From NCBI RefSeq assembly GCF_021129305.1, contig NZ_JAJOMB010000002.1, positions 124,001 through 188,000 of the forward strand: 64,000 bases of DNA, written 5' to 3'. How positions within the stretch are numbered: the stretch's first letter is position 1; the number at the start of each line of letters is the position of its first letter. This stretch comes from Kineosporia babensis. GTDB taxonomy: Bacteria; Actinomycetota; Actinomycetes; Actinomycetales; Kineosporiaceae. Positions 1 through 7,599 of this stretch are shown here, in pieces. The translations under genes and the position numbers were made by a program. The notes under the pieces are model-generated. The model searched no databases, was not told where the DNA came from, and saw nothing but the letters and a program-made list of their open reading frames with translations.

Positions 1-897
1 GCCGATGCGCTGATCCGGGCCGGCGAGGTCGAGATCGTGGTGGCCGGCGGGATGGAGTCGATGACGCGGGCGCCGCACCTACTGCTCGGCAGCCGGGAAG
101 GCTTCAAGTACGGCGATGCGACGCTCAAGGACCACATGGAGCTGGACGGTCTGTACGACGCCTGGACGGATCAGGCGATGGGCGCGCTGACCGAGGCGGC
201 CAACGTGGACGACCGCTCGTTCAGCCGGGAGGAGATGGACGCGTTCGCGGTGGACTCACACCGCAAGGCGGCCCTGGCGGCCAAGAACGGGGTGTTCGAC
301 GACGAGATCGTCCCGGTGCCGATCCCGCAGCGAAAGGGCGACCCCCTGATCTTCGCCACCGATGAGGGAGTCCGGCCCGACACGTCGCTGGAACTGCTGG
401 CGCGTCTGCGTCCGGCCTTCCGTAAGGACGGCACGATCACCGCCGGTTCGTCCTCGCCCATCTCCGACGGGGCTGCCGCTGTGGTGGTCATGTCCCGCAC
501 CAAAGCGGAGGCCCTGGGCCTCACCTGGATTGCCGAGATCGGCGCGCACGGACAGGTCGCCGGCCCGGACTCCACGCTGCAGTCCCAGCCGGCCAACGCC
601 ATCCGGGCCGCCCTAGCGCGCGAAGGGCTGACCGTAGACGCCCTCGACCTGGTGGAGATCAACGAAGCCTTCGCCGCGGTGGGTCTGGCTTCCACCCGGG
701 AGCTGGGCCTTGATCCGTCGCGGGTGAATGTCAACGGGGGTGCGATCGCCACTGGGCACCCGATCGGGATGTCCGGCGCGCGTGTGGTGCTGCACCTGGC
801 TCTTGAGTTGGGACGTCGGGGTGGCGGAGTGGGGGTAGCGGCGCTTTGCGGCGGGGGAGGGCAGGGCGACGCCCTGATCGTGCGGGTCCGTAGGTAG
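1..897 (+). CDS. Acetyl-CoA C-acyltransferase (thiolase), 5'-truncated by window edge
   Basis: Thiolases condense or cleave acyl-CoA and acetyl-CoA in fatty-acid and polyketide-type metabolism. The reading frame is open from base 1, so the real start and the nucleophile Cys region lie outside the window; a GTG at 37 is internal. About 298 C-terminal residues are present. Family marks visible: GGMESM shortly after the window edge, the NEAFA motif (near 660) carrying a conserved Asn-Glu, [14 protein letters not shown] (near 736) with the catalytic His, and CGGGGQGDA near the end with the second catalytic Cys. These are the standard thiolase II C-terminal signatures. Substrate specificity (biosynthetic or degradative) cannot be told from this fragment. 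The next gene is convergent. Confidence 0.93.
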   Translation, partial: ADALIRAGEVEIVVAGGMESMTRAPHLLLGSREGFKYGDATLKDHMELDGLYDAWTDQAMGALTEAANVDDRSFSREEMDAFAVDSHRKAALAAKNGVFDDEIVPVPIPQRKGDPLIFATDEGVRPDTSLELLARLRPAFRKDGTITAGSSSPISDGAAAVVVMSRTKAEALGLTWIAEIGAHGQVAGPDSTLQSQPANAIRAALAREGLTVDALDLVEINEAFAAVGLASTRELGLDPSRVNVNGGAIATGHPIGMSGARVVLHLALELGRRGGGVGVAALCGGGGQGDALIVRVRR

Positions 898-950
898 GGC
901 CTGTCCTAGCCGGGTTTTTGCTTACGGACGTTGTTGGTCGGCGAACGCGC

Positions 951-1871
951 TCAGCCGAGTTCGCGTTCGGTCGGCTCGCGCAGGAGCGGGACTGACTGGA
1001 ACGCCGTGACCGCGGTGCCCACCATGCACAGCACGATGCCGATGTTCGGCGACCAGTGCACGGTCCGCGTCCCGAACGGCCCGGCCGACGTCTCCATCCC
1101 GCTGGTCAGGCCGATCACCGTGAACAGCAGGTAGCCGAAGAACCCCAGCAGGCTCAGCCCGAGCAGGGTCAGGCCGGCGGTCGGGCGCAGCCGGCTCCGG
1201 CGGGTGAGCACCACCAGCAGCCCGAGCAGCATGCCGAACAGGAACGACAGAACCAGGACAGCCGGCCGGACCTGCCAGGTGAGCAGGAACCCGGCCTCCT
1301 GGTAGCTGACGAAGGGCAGCACGGAGCCCAGTGCGACCGCCAGCGCTGCGCTCAGAGCGATCCACTGGCTGGTCCGGAATCCGGTCTGGCCAAGGATTTT
1401 GGTGATGCCGGCGAAGAGCTGATCGGGGACGGCTGCGGTCCCGGGGGATCGGCCGGTGCGGTTCGTGGGTGGCTGGGCCGGTCCACCGAGCTGAGCCTCG
1501 AGGGGCTGGGCAGATTGAGCTGGCGAGGCGGCTGAGTCTGGGGCGGTTGGGCCGGGCTGCGGCGAGGCCCAGGCGGCCGGCGGATTCGGGCTGCTCCAGT
1601 ACACCTTCGGCGTGGCCTGCGCGGCAGTGCTCCGGGTCGGCTGCGAAGCGTCCCCGGCGGTGCTCTGGGTCGGCGGCGCAGCGTCTCCGGCCCAGATCAC
1701 CGGGTCTGCGGTTGCCGGCTCTTCACTGCGGCTGACCACTTCTTCCGGCACCCAGAACAGCCAGCCCTGAGGCGCGGCCGGCCACGCCGGATCCGGCTGC
1801 CAGCCTTCCGGTGGGTCCCAGCCCTCGGGCGGCGCGGGCCATCCGGGCGGCGGATTGAAGCGAAGTGCCAT
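951..1871 (-). CDS. Pro/Trp-rich four-helix membrane protein, unknown function
   Basis: A 306-residue protein. The first 40 residues are a Pro/Gly/Trp-rich segment with repeated PPGW, PPEGW and PQGW motifs, a type of cytoplasmic N-terminus often found on actinobacterial membrane proteins. A Ser/Pro/Ala-rich linker (about 45-150) follows. The C-terminal half contains four hydrophobic segments, roughly at residues 168-190, 200-222, 232-255 and 275-295. No catalytic motif is visible. It is convergent with the thiolase fragment and divergent from the thiamine-binding-like gene, with about 215 bp between the two starts. Topology suggests a small integral membrane protein with a disordered cytoplasmic head; function is not inferable. 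Confidence 0.75.
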   Translation of the reverse strand: MALRFNPPPGWPAPPEGWDPPEGWQPDPAWPAAPQGWLFWVPEEVVSRSEEPATADPVIWAGDAAPPTQSTAGDASQPTRSTAAQATPKVYWSSPNPPAAWASPQPGPTAPDSAASPAQSAQPLEAQLGGPAQPPTNRTGRSPGTAAVPDQLFAGITKILGQTGFRTSQWIALSAALAVALGSVLPFVSYQEAGFLLTWQVRPAVLVLSFLFGMLLGLLVVLTRRSRLRPTAGLTLLGLSLLGFFGYLLFTVIGLTSGMETSAGPFGTRTVHWSPNIGIVLCMVGTAVTAFQSVPLLREPTERELG

Positions 1872-2086
1872 CTGGCGTGCCTGCCCTTCCGCGGCCGTTC
1901 CGTCGACCTTGCCAGGCGTCCGCCGTGAGCGGCGCCTGTCGTGACGCAGAGCCTAGCGACGCAGTGATCATCAGCATCCTCAGCCGCTGCCCGACGGCTC
2001 CGCGCGGCACGACATCATCGCAGTTCAGCTGCCTCTTGTTATGGAGGCGAAATGTTTGCCGGGCAACTGCGGCTAGGGTGGACCGC

Positions 2087-2452
2087 GTGTTGTTCGCGTT
2101 CTCGGTCGCGCCCAGTGGGGCCGGCGAATCGGTGTCCGCGGCGGTGGCCGATGCAGTTGCCGTCGTCCGTTCCTCCGGTCTGCCCAACCACACGGATTCC
2201 ATGTTCACCACCATCGAGGGTGACTGGGACGAGTGCATGGACGTGATCAAACGTGCCTGCGAAGCGGTGGGCCGGCACGGCAACCGGGTCTCGCTGGTGC
2301 TCAAGGCCGACATCCGCCCCGGGTACGCCGGCGAGATGGACGCCAAGGTCGACCGGCTCGAGGCAGCCCTCGAGGCGCGCGCAGGCCTGCCCGGCACCTC
2401 CCAAGGCCAGGACGGCCCGGCCACCGGCGTAGCGCCGGTGCCGACCGACTGA
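2087..2452 (+). CDS. Thiamine-binding-like protein (YqgV/MTH1187 family)
   Basis: About 121 residues. The run LFAFSVAPSG at the N-terminus, followed by AVAVVRSSGLP, and the pattern TTIEGDWDECMDVIKRA fit the small ferredoxin-fold thiamine-binding (DUF77/YqgV) family. Members bind thiamine or related ligands as oligomers and have no known catalysis. The GTG at 2087 is chosen because the family begins directly with the first beta strand and an AGGG at 2075 is suitably placed; GTG 2078 would add three residues. Longer in-frame extensions upstream do not look like this family. It is followed after 12 bp by the large acidic membrane protein, so it probably leads an operon with the next three genes. 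Confidence 0.8.
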   Translation: MLFAFSVAPSGAGESVSAAVADAVAVVRSSGLPNHTDSMFTTIEGDWDECMDVIKRACEAVGRHGNRVSLVLKADIRPGYAGEMDAKVDRLEAALEARAGLPGTSQGQDGPATGVAPVPTD

Positions 2453-2464
2453 TCCGGAGCGCCC

Positions 2465-4060
2465 ATGTCAGACAGCCACACCAATCCCTCCGGCCTGCCC
2501 GCGGCCGGTCCAAGAATCGGCACCGAGACTGCACCCAACCCCGCCGAGGAACTCTCGGTCGCTCATGACGCCGCCCCGGCCGAGTCCGATGACGAAGGTG
2601 GCTCGGGTCAGAGCGAAGAGAAAACGGCTGCGCCCGAGACCGCCGGTCACAACGGCGCTGAGGCCCCGGCGGACGCGAAGGCCACCGACGGCCCGAGCCG
2701 GCCCGAAAATCCCAAGGCGGACGCCGAAACTGGCGAGCCAGAAGGCAGTACCGCTCCCGAACCCGACAAGCCGGGCAAAGACGTTGGTGGCTCGGATAGG
2801 TCAGCGGATGCCGAGCCTGCGAGCGGCGAGGCCCCTAAAGGTGCGTCCCCAGAAGACGGGACCCAGGCCGGACCGGCGCCAACCACCGCGCGCAGGACCA
2901 TGGGTGGTACGGCAGCCGGAGCTGTCCATCGCCAGGCCGCAGCCGCTTTGGAGCGCAAGCCCGCCGAACCGGCTTCCCCCGATGCAGAAGAAGCACCAGG
3001 CCGGGCCGCCACCGAACCCAAGCCTTCAGGAACGGCCTCGGACTCGGCGCCTCTTGAGGCGGAGCGCAATGATCAGCTCGCCATCGCCAAGCGCAAGCCC
3101 TGGTCCGCGAACCGGCCGGACACCGCGCCCATCGCCCGGCCGGAGCCAGCCGCCACCAACGTGAGCCAGGCGGACCCGCGTCCCCCATCGGCTTCGGCCA
3201 GCCACGCCACCGAGGCGCCGCCAGCAGACCAAGATGTGCCGGAGAAACCGGTTTTCGCCTCTCGCCGGGAGCGCAAGCTCTACGAGACCGGCGCGATCAG
3301 CCTCCCTGGCGTCACCACCGAAGACACCGTCGCCGACCAACCCGGTGGCCCGCAAACGTCCCCCATCAGTGCACCGGAAACCGCGCCCACCGGCATCAAC
3401 CCCCAGCCGGAACGGAAGCAGCCGGGCCGCCTGATCCAGAAGCTCAGCGTCGGTGCTGCCGCCCTGATCGCCCTGGCCGGTGTCGTCGTCCTGGTCGTCG
3501 GCGGTCTGAAGGCCACGGTCTGGGCACCCAGCGATGTGGTGGTGGGCAAGCTCGGCGCGAACTCGCAGAAGTTCCTCACCACCGAGGTCGGCGCTCTGGA
3601 AATGGCCGGGCCCCGGCTGCAGATCCAGGTTCAGGGAGCCGGCAGCGATCCGGTGTTCATCGGGATCGGCCGGGCCTCGGACGTGGACGCCTATCTGGGC
3701 GAGGCGGCCAGCGACCGGATCGTCGGCCTCGACCGGGATCAGGAGAACAGGCTGATCACCGAGACCGCCGGCAGTGACACCGCCGAGGTGCTCGACCCGG
3801 CCGGCGCCGACGTCTGGAAGGTCAGCGTGCTGGGGCAGGGTTCGGCCGAGCTCACCTGGCCCGAGCCGGCCGAAGGGCAGTGGCGGATGGTGATCGCGAC
3901 CGACGGCACCGGCCCCGCCCCCCAGGACGTCACCCTGACCTGGTCCGGCCAGGAGCCGGTGAACCGGGCGCCGGTCTGGATCGCCGTGGGCGCGGTCCTG
4001 CTCGGGGCCGGGCTGATCGGCCTTTTCCTGCTCAGGGCCCGCAACCGGAGGCCGTCATGA
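2465..4060 (+). CDS. Long acidic/Pro-rich membrane protein with extracytoplasmic domain
   Basis: 531 residues. The first ~315 residues are low-complexity (Ala, Pro, Glu, Asp, Ser, Thr) and probably disordered and cytoplasmic. A hydrophobic segment (about residues 328-347, LSVGAAALIALAGVVVLVVG) is followed by a ~165-residue extracytoplasmic-looking domain and a second membrane helix near the C-terminus (about 503-523), ending in a short basic tail. The last codons overlap the next start in an ATGA arrangement, showing translational coupling to the lipoprotein. No enzyme motif is seen. The coupled lipoprotein and the two-helix topology suggest a cell-envelope partner role; the function is unknown. 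Confidence 0.75.
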   Translation: MSDSHTNPSGLPAAGPRIGTETAPNPAEELSVAHDAAPAESDDEGGSGQSEEKTAAPETAGHNGAEAPADAKATDGPSRPENPKADAETGEPEGSTAPEPDKPGKDVGGSDRSADAEPASGEAPKGASPEDGTQAGPAPTTARRTMGGTAAGAVHRQAAAALERKPAEPASPDAEEAPGRAATEPKPSGTASDSAPLEAERNDQLAIAKRKPWSANRPDTAPIARPEPAATNVSQADPRPPSASASHATEAPPADQDVPEKPVFASRRERKLYETGAISLPGVTTEDTVADQPGGPQTSPISAPETAPTGINPQPERKQPGRLIQKLSVGAAALIALAGVVVLVVGGLKATVWAPSDVVVGKLGANSQKFLTTEVGALEMAGPRLQIQVQGAGSDPVFIGIGRASDVDAYLGEAASDRIVGLDRDQENRLITETAGSDTAEVLDPAGADVWKVSVLGQGSAELTWPEPAEGQWRMVIATDGTGPAPQDVTLTWSGQEPVNRAPVWIAVGAVLLGAGLIGLFLLRARNRRPS

Positions 4061-5046
4061 TCCGCCGTCGCACCGCGCTCGGCCTGCTGCTGACCCCGCT
4101 CGTGGTGGCCGGTTGCGGCCAGGAGGCCCTGGTGGTCACCGCGCCGCAGGCCGACCCCCAGGCCTACCCGGTGGTGGACTCCGGCCAGGCCGTCTCGATC
4201 CTCGACGCGGTCGATCAGGCCGTGGCCGCCGGAGTCAGCGCCAAGGACACGTCCGAGACCGCCGACGCCCGGCTGAGCGGCCCGTACCTGATGCTGGCGC
4301 TGGCCCGGGCCCGGGTCGCGGCCCGGCGCGAGCGCAAGATCGAGGCGCCGGACGAGGTCACCCGCGAAGCGCTGATCGTGCCCCGCAGCGTCACCTGGCC
4401 CCGGTTCTTCCTGGCGGTGGGGCGCAGCGAGAGTGCCTCCACGTACCTGGTCCGGGTGCTGCGTTCGGACACCGCCCGCGACCCGTACAGCCTGTGGGCC
4501 GAGGCGATGATGCTGCCCGGCGCCAGCCTGCCGGACGCCACCCAGGACGCGTCGGTGCTGGCCGAGGACGCGAGCGGGCTGCTGCTGACGCCCAAGGAAG
4601 CGATCGTGCGGTTCGCCGGTTATCTCAACGGCAAGGGCCGCGGCAGCGACGCCGAGAACTTCCGCCGCAGCGAGTACAGCGACCAGTTGCTGCAGCAGCT
4701 CGCGGCCGACACGGACGATCTGGAGCAGGTGGCGACGGTGAGCAGCCGGCACACCGCGGTGGACGAGACCCCGCTGGCGATGCGCACCGACGACGGCGGT
4801 GCTCTGGTGATCGGGCAGTTACGACAGACTTACACGGTGAAGGTGAAACCCGACTCCGGTGAGGTCAAGGTCCGCGACGCGGATCTGGCCGCGCTCGCCG
4901 GGGAGGAGGACGAGCTGAAGTTCGACGAGTCCTTCAGCCGTTCCGCGGTGGAGGTTGTGGTGCTGCACGTCCCGGCCCAGGATTCGAAGGAACGGATCCG
5001 CGTCGTCGCCGCCGCCAAGGGCGACGTCAAGGCCGTGGTGAAGTAA
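4057..5046 (+). CDS. Predicted lipoprotein, unknown function
   Basis: 329 residues starting at ATG 4057, which overlaps the upstream stop by four bases. The N-terminus has a twin-Arg-containing basic stretch (MIRRRTALG), a hydrophobic run and a lipobox ending VVAGC, so Cys 21 would be lipidated and the protein anchored to the outer face of the membrane. The remaining ~300 residues are hydrophilic and mainly helical with many Arg/Glu/Asp, without a recognised enzymatic signature. Coupling to the preceding two-helix membrane protein suggests they act together at the envelope. An alternative of a solute-binding protein is unlikely because no transporter genes are adjacent. Confidence 0.75.
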   Translation: MIRRRTALGLLLTPLVVAGCGQEALVVTAPQADPQAYPVVDSGQAVSILDAVDQAVAAGVSAKDTSETADARLSGPYLMLALARARVAARRERKIEAPDEVTREALIVPRSVTWPRFFLAVGRSESASTYLVRVLRSDTARDPYSLWAEAMMLPGASLPDATQDASVLAEDASGLLLTPKEAIVRFAGYLNGKGRGSDAENFRRSEYSDQLLQQLAADTDDLEQVATVSSRHTAVDETPLAMRTDDGGALVIGQLRQTYTVKVKPDSGEVKVRDADLAALAGEEDELKFDESFSRSAVEVVVLHVPAQDSKERIRVVAAAKGDVKAVVK

Positions 5047-5083
5047 TGACTCAGGTGTCGGGGCACGGAGAAAGGAACCCTCG

Positions 5084-6052
5084 ATGACGAACCAGCCGGG
5101 GATGCGAGCAGGCGCAGGCAGGCCCTCGCTCAACCTGCGCGGTGCGGTGGACCTCGGGGCACTGGCCGCGCGGCCCGCGCCCTCCGGCGCCGGTGGCGGC
5201 GCCTCGAACGGCCCGGCGGCAGCGCCGGGTTCTTTCGTCATCGACACGACGGACGCCACTTTCGCGACCGACGTGATGCAGCAGTCGCAGAGCGTGCCGG
5301 TGGTCCTGGACTTCTGGGCCACCTGGTGCGAGCCCTGCAAGCAGCTCTCACCGCTGCTGGAGTCGCTGGCCGCGGAGTACGGCGGCCGGTTGCTGCTGGC
5401 GAAGATCGACGTGGACGCCAACCCGCAGATCGCCCAGGCCTTCCAGGTGCAGTCGATCCCGAGCGTGTTCGCGGTGCTCAAGGGCCAGCCGATCCCGCTG
5501 TTCCAGGGCGCCCAGCCGGACGCCCAGGTGCGCGCGGTGTTCGACGAGCTGATGCGGGTGGCCCAGGCGAACGGGGTCACCGGCCGGCTGGCCGCCGAGC
5601 CCGCGGGTGAGGGCGAGGAGGAGCCGGAGGAGGAACCGCTGCCGCCGCTGCACCAGGCCGCCTACGACGCGATCGAGCAGGACGACCTGGACACGGCCAT
5701 CGCGGCCTACCAGCAGGCGCTGAAGGAGAACCCGGCCGACGACCTGGCCAAGGTCGGTCTGGCCCAGGTGCAGCTGATGAAGCGCACCGCCGGGGTGGAT
5801 CTGAACGAGGCCCGGGCGGCCGCCGCGCAGAACCCCGCCGATCCGGAAGCGCAGATCGTGGTGGCCGACCTGGACGTGCTGGGCGGTCACATCGAGGACG
5901 CGTTCGGCCGGCTGATCGACACGGTCCGGGTCACCTCGGGCGAGGACCGGGACAAGGTCCGCCAGCACCTGGTCGAGCTGTTCGAGGTGGTCGGCAAGGA
6001 GGACCCGCGGGTCGGCAAGGCCCGGATCGCGCTGGCGAACGCGCTGTTCTAA
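5084..6052 (+). CDS. Thioredoxin-TPR co-chaperone (YbbN/CnoX-like)
   Basis: 322 residues. A flexible N-terminus (1-48) precedes a thioredoxin fold (about 50-155) with VVLDFWATWCEPCK; Cys 82 and Cys 85 form an intact CxxC, and the cis-Pro motif SIPSV is present. The C-terminal half (about 190-322) is helical and contains tetratricopeptide-like repeats (YQQALKENPADDLAKVGLAQ). This is the architecture of YbbN/CnoX, a holdase that protects proteins and passes them to chaperones; many YbbN proteins lack the active CxxC, so an intact one hints at redox activity. GGAGAAAGGA precedes the ATG. A strong hairpin follows the stop (6062-6113), so it probably ends the operon. Confidence 0.9.
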   Translation: MTNQPGMRAGAGRPSLNLRGAVDLGALAARPAPSGAGGGASNGPAAAPGSFVIDTTDATFATDVMQQSQSVPVVLDFWATWCEPCKQLSPLLESLAAEYGGRLLLAKIDVDANPQIAQAFQVQSIPSVFAVLKGQPIPLFQGAQPDAQVRAVFDELMRVAQANGVTGRLAAEPAGEGEEEPEEEPLPPLHQAAYDAIEQDDLDTAIAAYQQALKENPADDLAKVGLAQVQLMKRTAGVDLNEARAAAAQNPADPEAQIVVADLDVLGGHIEDAFGRLIDTVRVTSGEDRDKVRQHLVELFEVVGKEDPRVGKARIALANALF

Positions 6053-6061
6053 AGCGATTTC

Positions 6062-6113
6062 GAACAACGGACGGTGTCGGCCTCTTTGGGAGGCCCGGCA
6101 CCGTTCGTTGTTC
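6062..6113 (+). terminator. Strong hairpin after the YbbN-like gene
   Basis: Starting ten bases after the stop codon, a long imperfect inverted repeat runs GAACAACGGACGGTG ... CACCGTTCGTTGTTC, with an inner GGCCTC/GAGGCC stem and a TTTGG loop. There is no U-tract, which is common in actinomycete terminators. It lies in the 269-bp gap before the next gene, of which the rest shows nothing specific. Confidence 0.75.
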
Positions 6114-6321
6114 TGGGACGTTCGTGGTGGGGATCCGACCGGCGTCGCGGCCGCCTGTGGCGAGCGGGCGAGGAGTGCGCCGTCCGTTCGCCGGATTCTG
6201 GCCGCAGCCGGGCCCGGCCGCCTGTCCGAAGGCGGCCCGACGGGGTTGAATGACAACACACGGTGACTCGATGTCACTGGTTGTCGTGTTCGCGGGCTTC
6301 GGCCCGGCTGGAGGGGGCCCT

Positions 6322-7539
6322 ATGTCGCGCATCTTCATCGTGGGTGCCGGAGCGGTGGGCGCGGCTACCGGCCGGGCGCTCGGGCATGCCGGGCACCGGG
6401 TCACCTTCGTCGACACCGATCCGCGCCGGGTGGCGGTTCTGGTCAACGAGGGTCTGGACGCCCGCCGCGACCTGGACCTGTCCGGGGAGCCGGAGTCGTT
6501 CATCTTCCTGTGCACCCCGACCCGGGTGGTGGCCGGCCGGCATCACCTGGCCGATGTCGCGGCCGGGGCGGAGGCGATCGGCCGGGCGATGGCCCACGCC
6601 GACTGCCCGCACACCGTGGTGGTGCGTTCCACCGTGCCCCCCGGCACCACCCGGGACCTGGTCCGCCCGCTGGTCGAGCTGCACTCCGGCCGGCGTGAAG
6701 GTACCGGTTTCGGCATCGCCGCCAGCCCGCACTTCGACACCCGCTCCAGCGCCGGGCGGGTCGGCCGGCACGCCCTGGAGACGGTGCGCCCGCCGTTGAC
6801 CGTGATCGGCTCGGACAGCGAGCGGGTGGTCAATGCGCTGCGCGACGTGCTGAACCCGATCGTGCCGCCGGGCGGGCAGATGCGGCTGCTCGACGACCCG
6901 GCCGAGGCCGAGATGATCAAGTGCGCGCACAGCCTGTTCAACGCCACGAAGATCAGCTTCTGGAACGAGATCTGGCGGGTCTGCGACCGGCTCGGCCTGG
7001 ACCCGGACGAGGTGGCCGGCACCGTGGCGACCTCGGCCGACGGCTCGCTGAACCCGGAGTACGGGATCTGGGGCGGAGCCCCGTACGGCGGCAATCAGCT
7101 GCCCGGCGACACCCAGGGCTTCCTGGGCTTCGCCGAGGAGATCGGCCTGCCGATGCCGTTGCTCAGCGCCGTGGTCGGGGTGAACTCCGGGTTCGAGCAG
7201 CGGCTGGAGGCCGAGATGGAGGCGCTCAGCATGCTGGCGGCCGGGCCGCACTACTACGCGCCGGAATTCGGCGATCTGGATCCGGAAGCTCTTGACGAGC
7301 AGTGCGATCCGGATCTGGAGATCCCGCTGATCGCTCGCCCGGCGGCCGACGGCGGTCCGGGACCGGACGCGTCCCTGATTGACGAAAGCCCTTCCAAGGC
7401 AAACGAAACCGAACCGACCGGGCGTACCGAGCTGGCCGGCGGTGAGGTGCGAGACGTGCGCACCGACCCGACGGCCAACCACCCCTCGCGCCGCCGGGCC
7501 GGACGTCGTCCGTGGATCCCGCGCCAGCTCGGCCGCTGA
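6322..7539 (+). CDS. UDP-glucose/GDP-mannose dehydrogenase-family protein lacking the catalytic Cys
   Basis: 405 residues from ATG 6322, preceded by GAGGGGG. An N-terminal Rossmann fold (VGAGAVGAATG, residues 7-17; acidic end of beta 2 at VDTDP) is followed by the usual central dimerisation helix with EMIKCAHSLFNATKISFWNEI, where the conserved Lys is kept. The normal nucleophile motif of this family, GYGGxCxPKD, is replaced by PYGGNQLPGDT near residue 260, so the catalytic Cys is Gln and the following Lys is Gly. The last ~75 residues are a basic, disordered tail instead of the usual second nucleotide domain. It may therefore be a single-step dehydrogenase or a non-catalytic sugar-nucleotide binder. 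Standing alone, between two terminators. Confidence 0.82.
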   Translation: MSRIFIVGAGAVGAATGRALGHAGHRVTFVDTDPRRVAVLVNEGLDARRDLDLSGEPESFIFLCTPTRVVAGRHHLADVAAGAEAIGRAMAHADCPHTVVVRSTVPPGTTRDLVRPLVELHSGRREGTGFGIAASPHFDTRSSAGRVGRHALETVRPPLTVIGSDSERVVNALRDVLNPIVPPGGQMRLLDDPAEAEMIKCAHSLFNATKISFWNEIWRVCDRLGLDPDEVAGTVATSADGSLNPEYGIWGGAPYGGNQLPGDTQGFLGFAEEIGLPMPLLSAVVGVNSGFEQRLEAEMEALSMLAAGPHYYAPEFGDLDPEALDEQCDPDLEIPLIARPAADGGPGPDASLIDESPSKANETEPTGRTELAGGEVRDVRTDPTANHPSRRRAGRRPWIPRQLGR

Positions 7540-7553
7540 TCGAGGTCAACGAA

Positions 7554-7587
7554 AAAGCCCGGCCAACAGATGAGTTGGCCGGGCTTT
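7554..7587. terminator. Bidirectional terminator
   Basis: Perfect 14-bp inverted repeat AAAGCCCGGCCAAC / GTTGGCCGGGCTTT with a six-base loop, lying between the convergent dehydrogenase-like and M13 peptidase genes. On the minus strand the stem is followed by TTTTTC and on the plus strand by CTTTCTC, so it can serve both, better for the peptidase gene. Confidence 0.9.
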
Positions 7588-7599
7588 CTCAGTTCGGGA

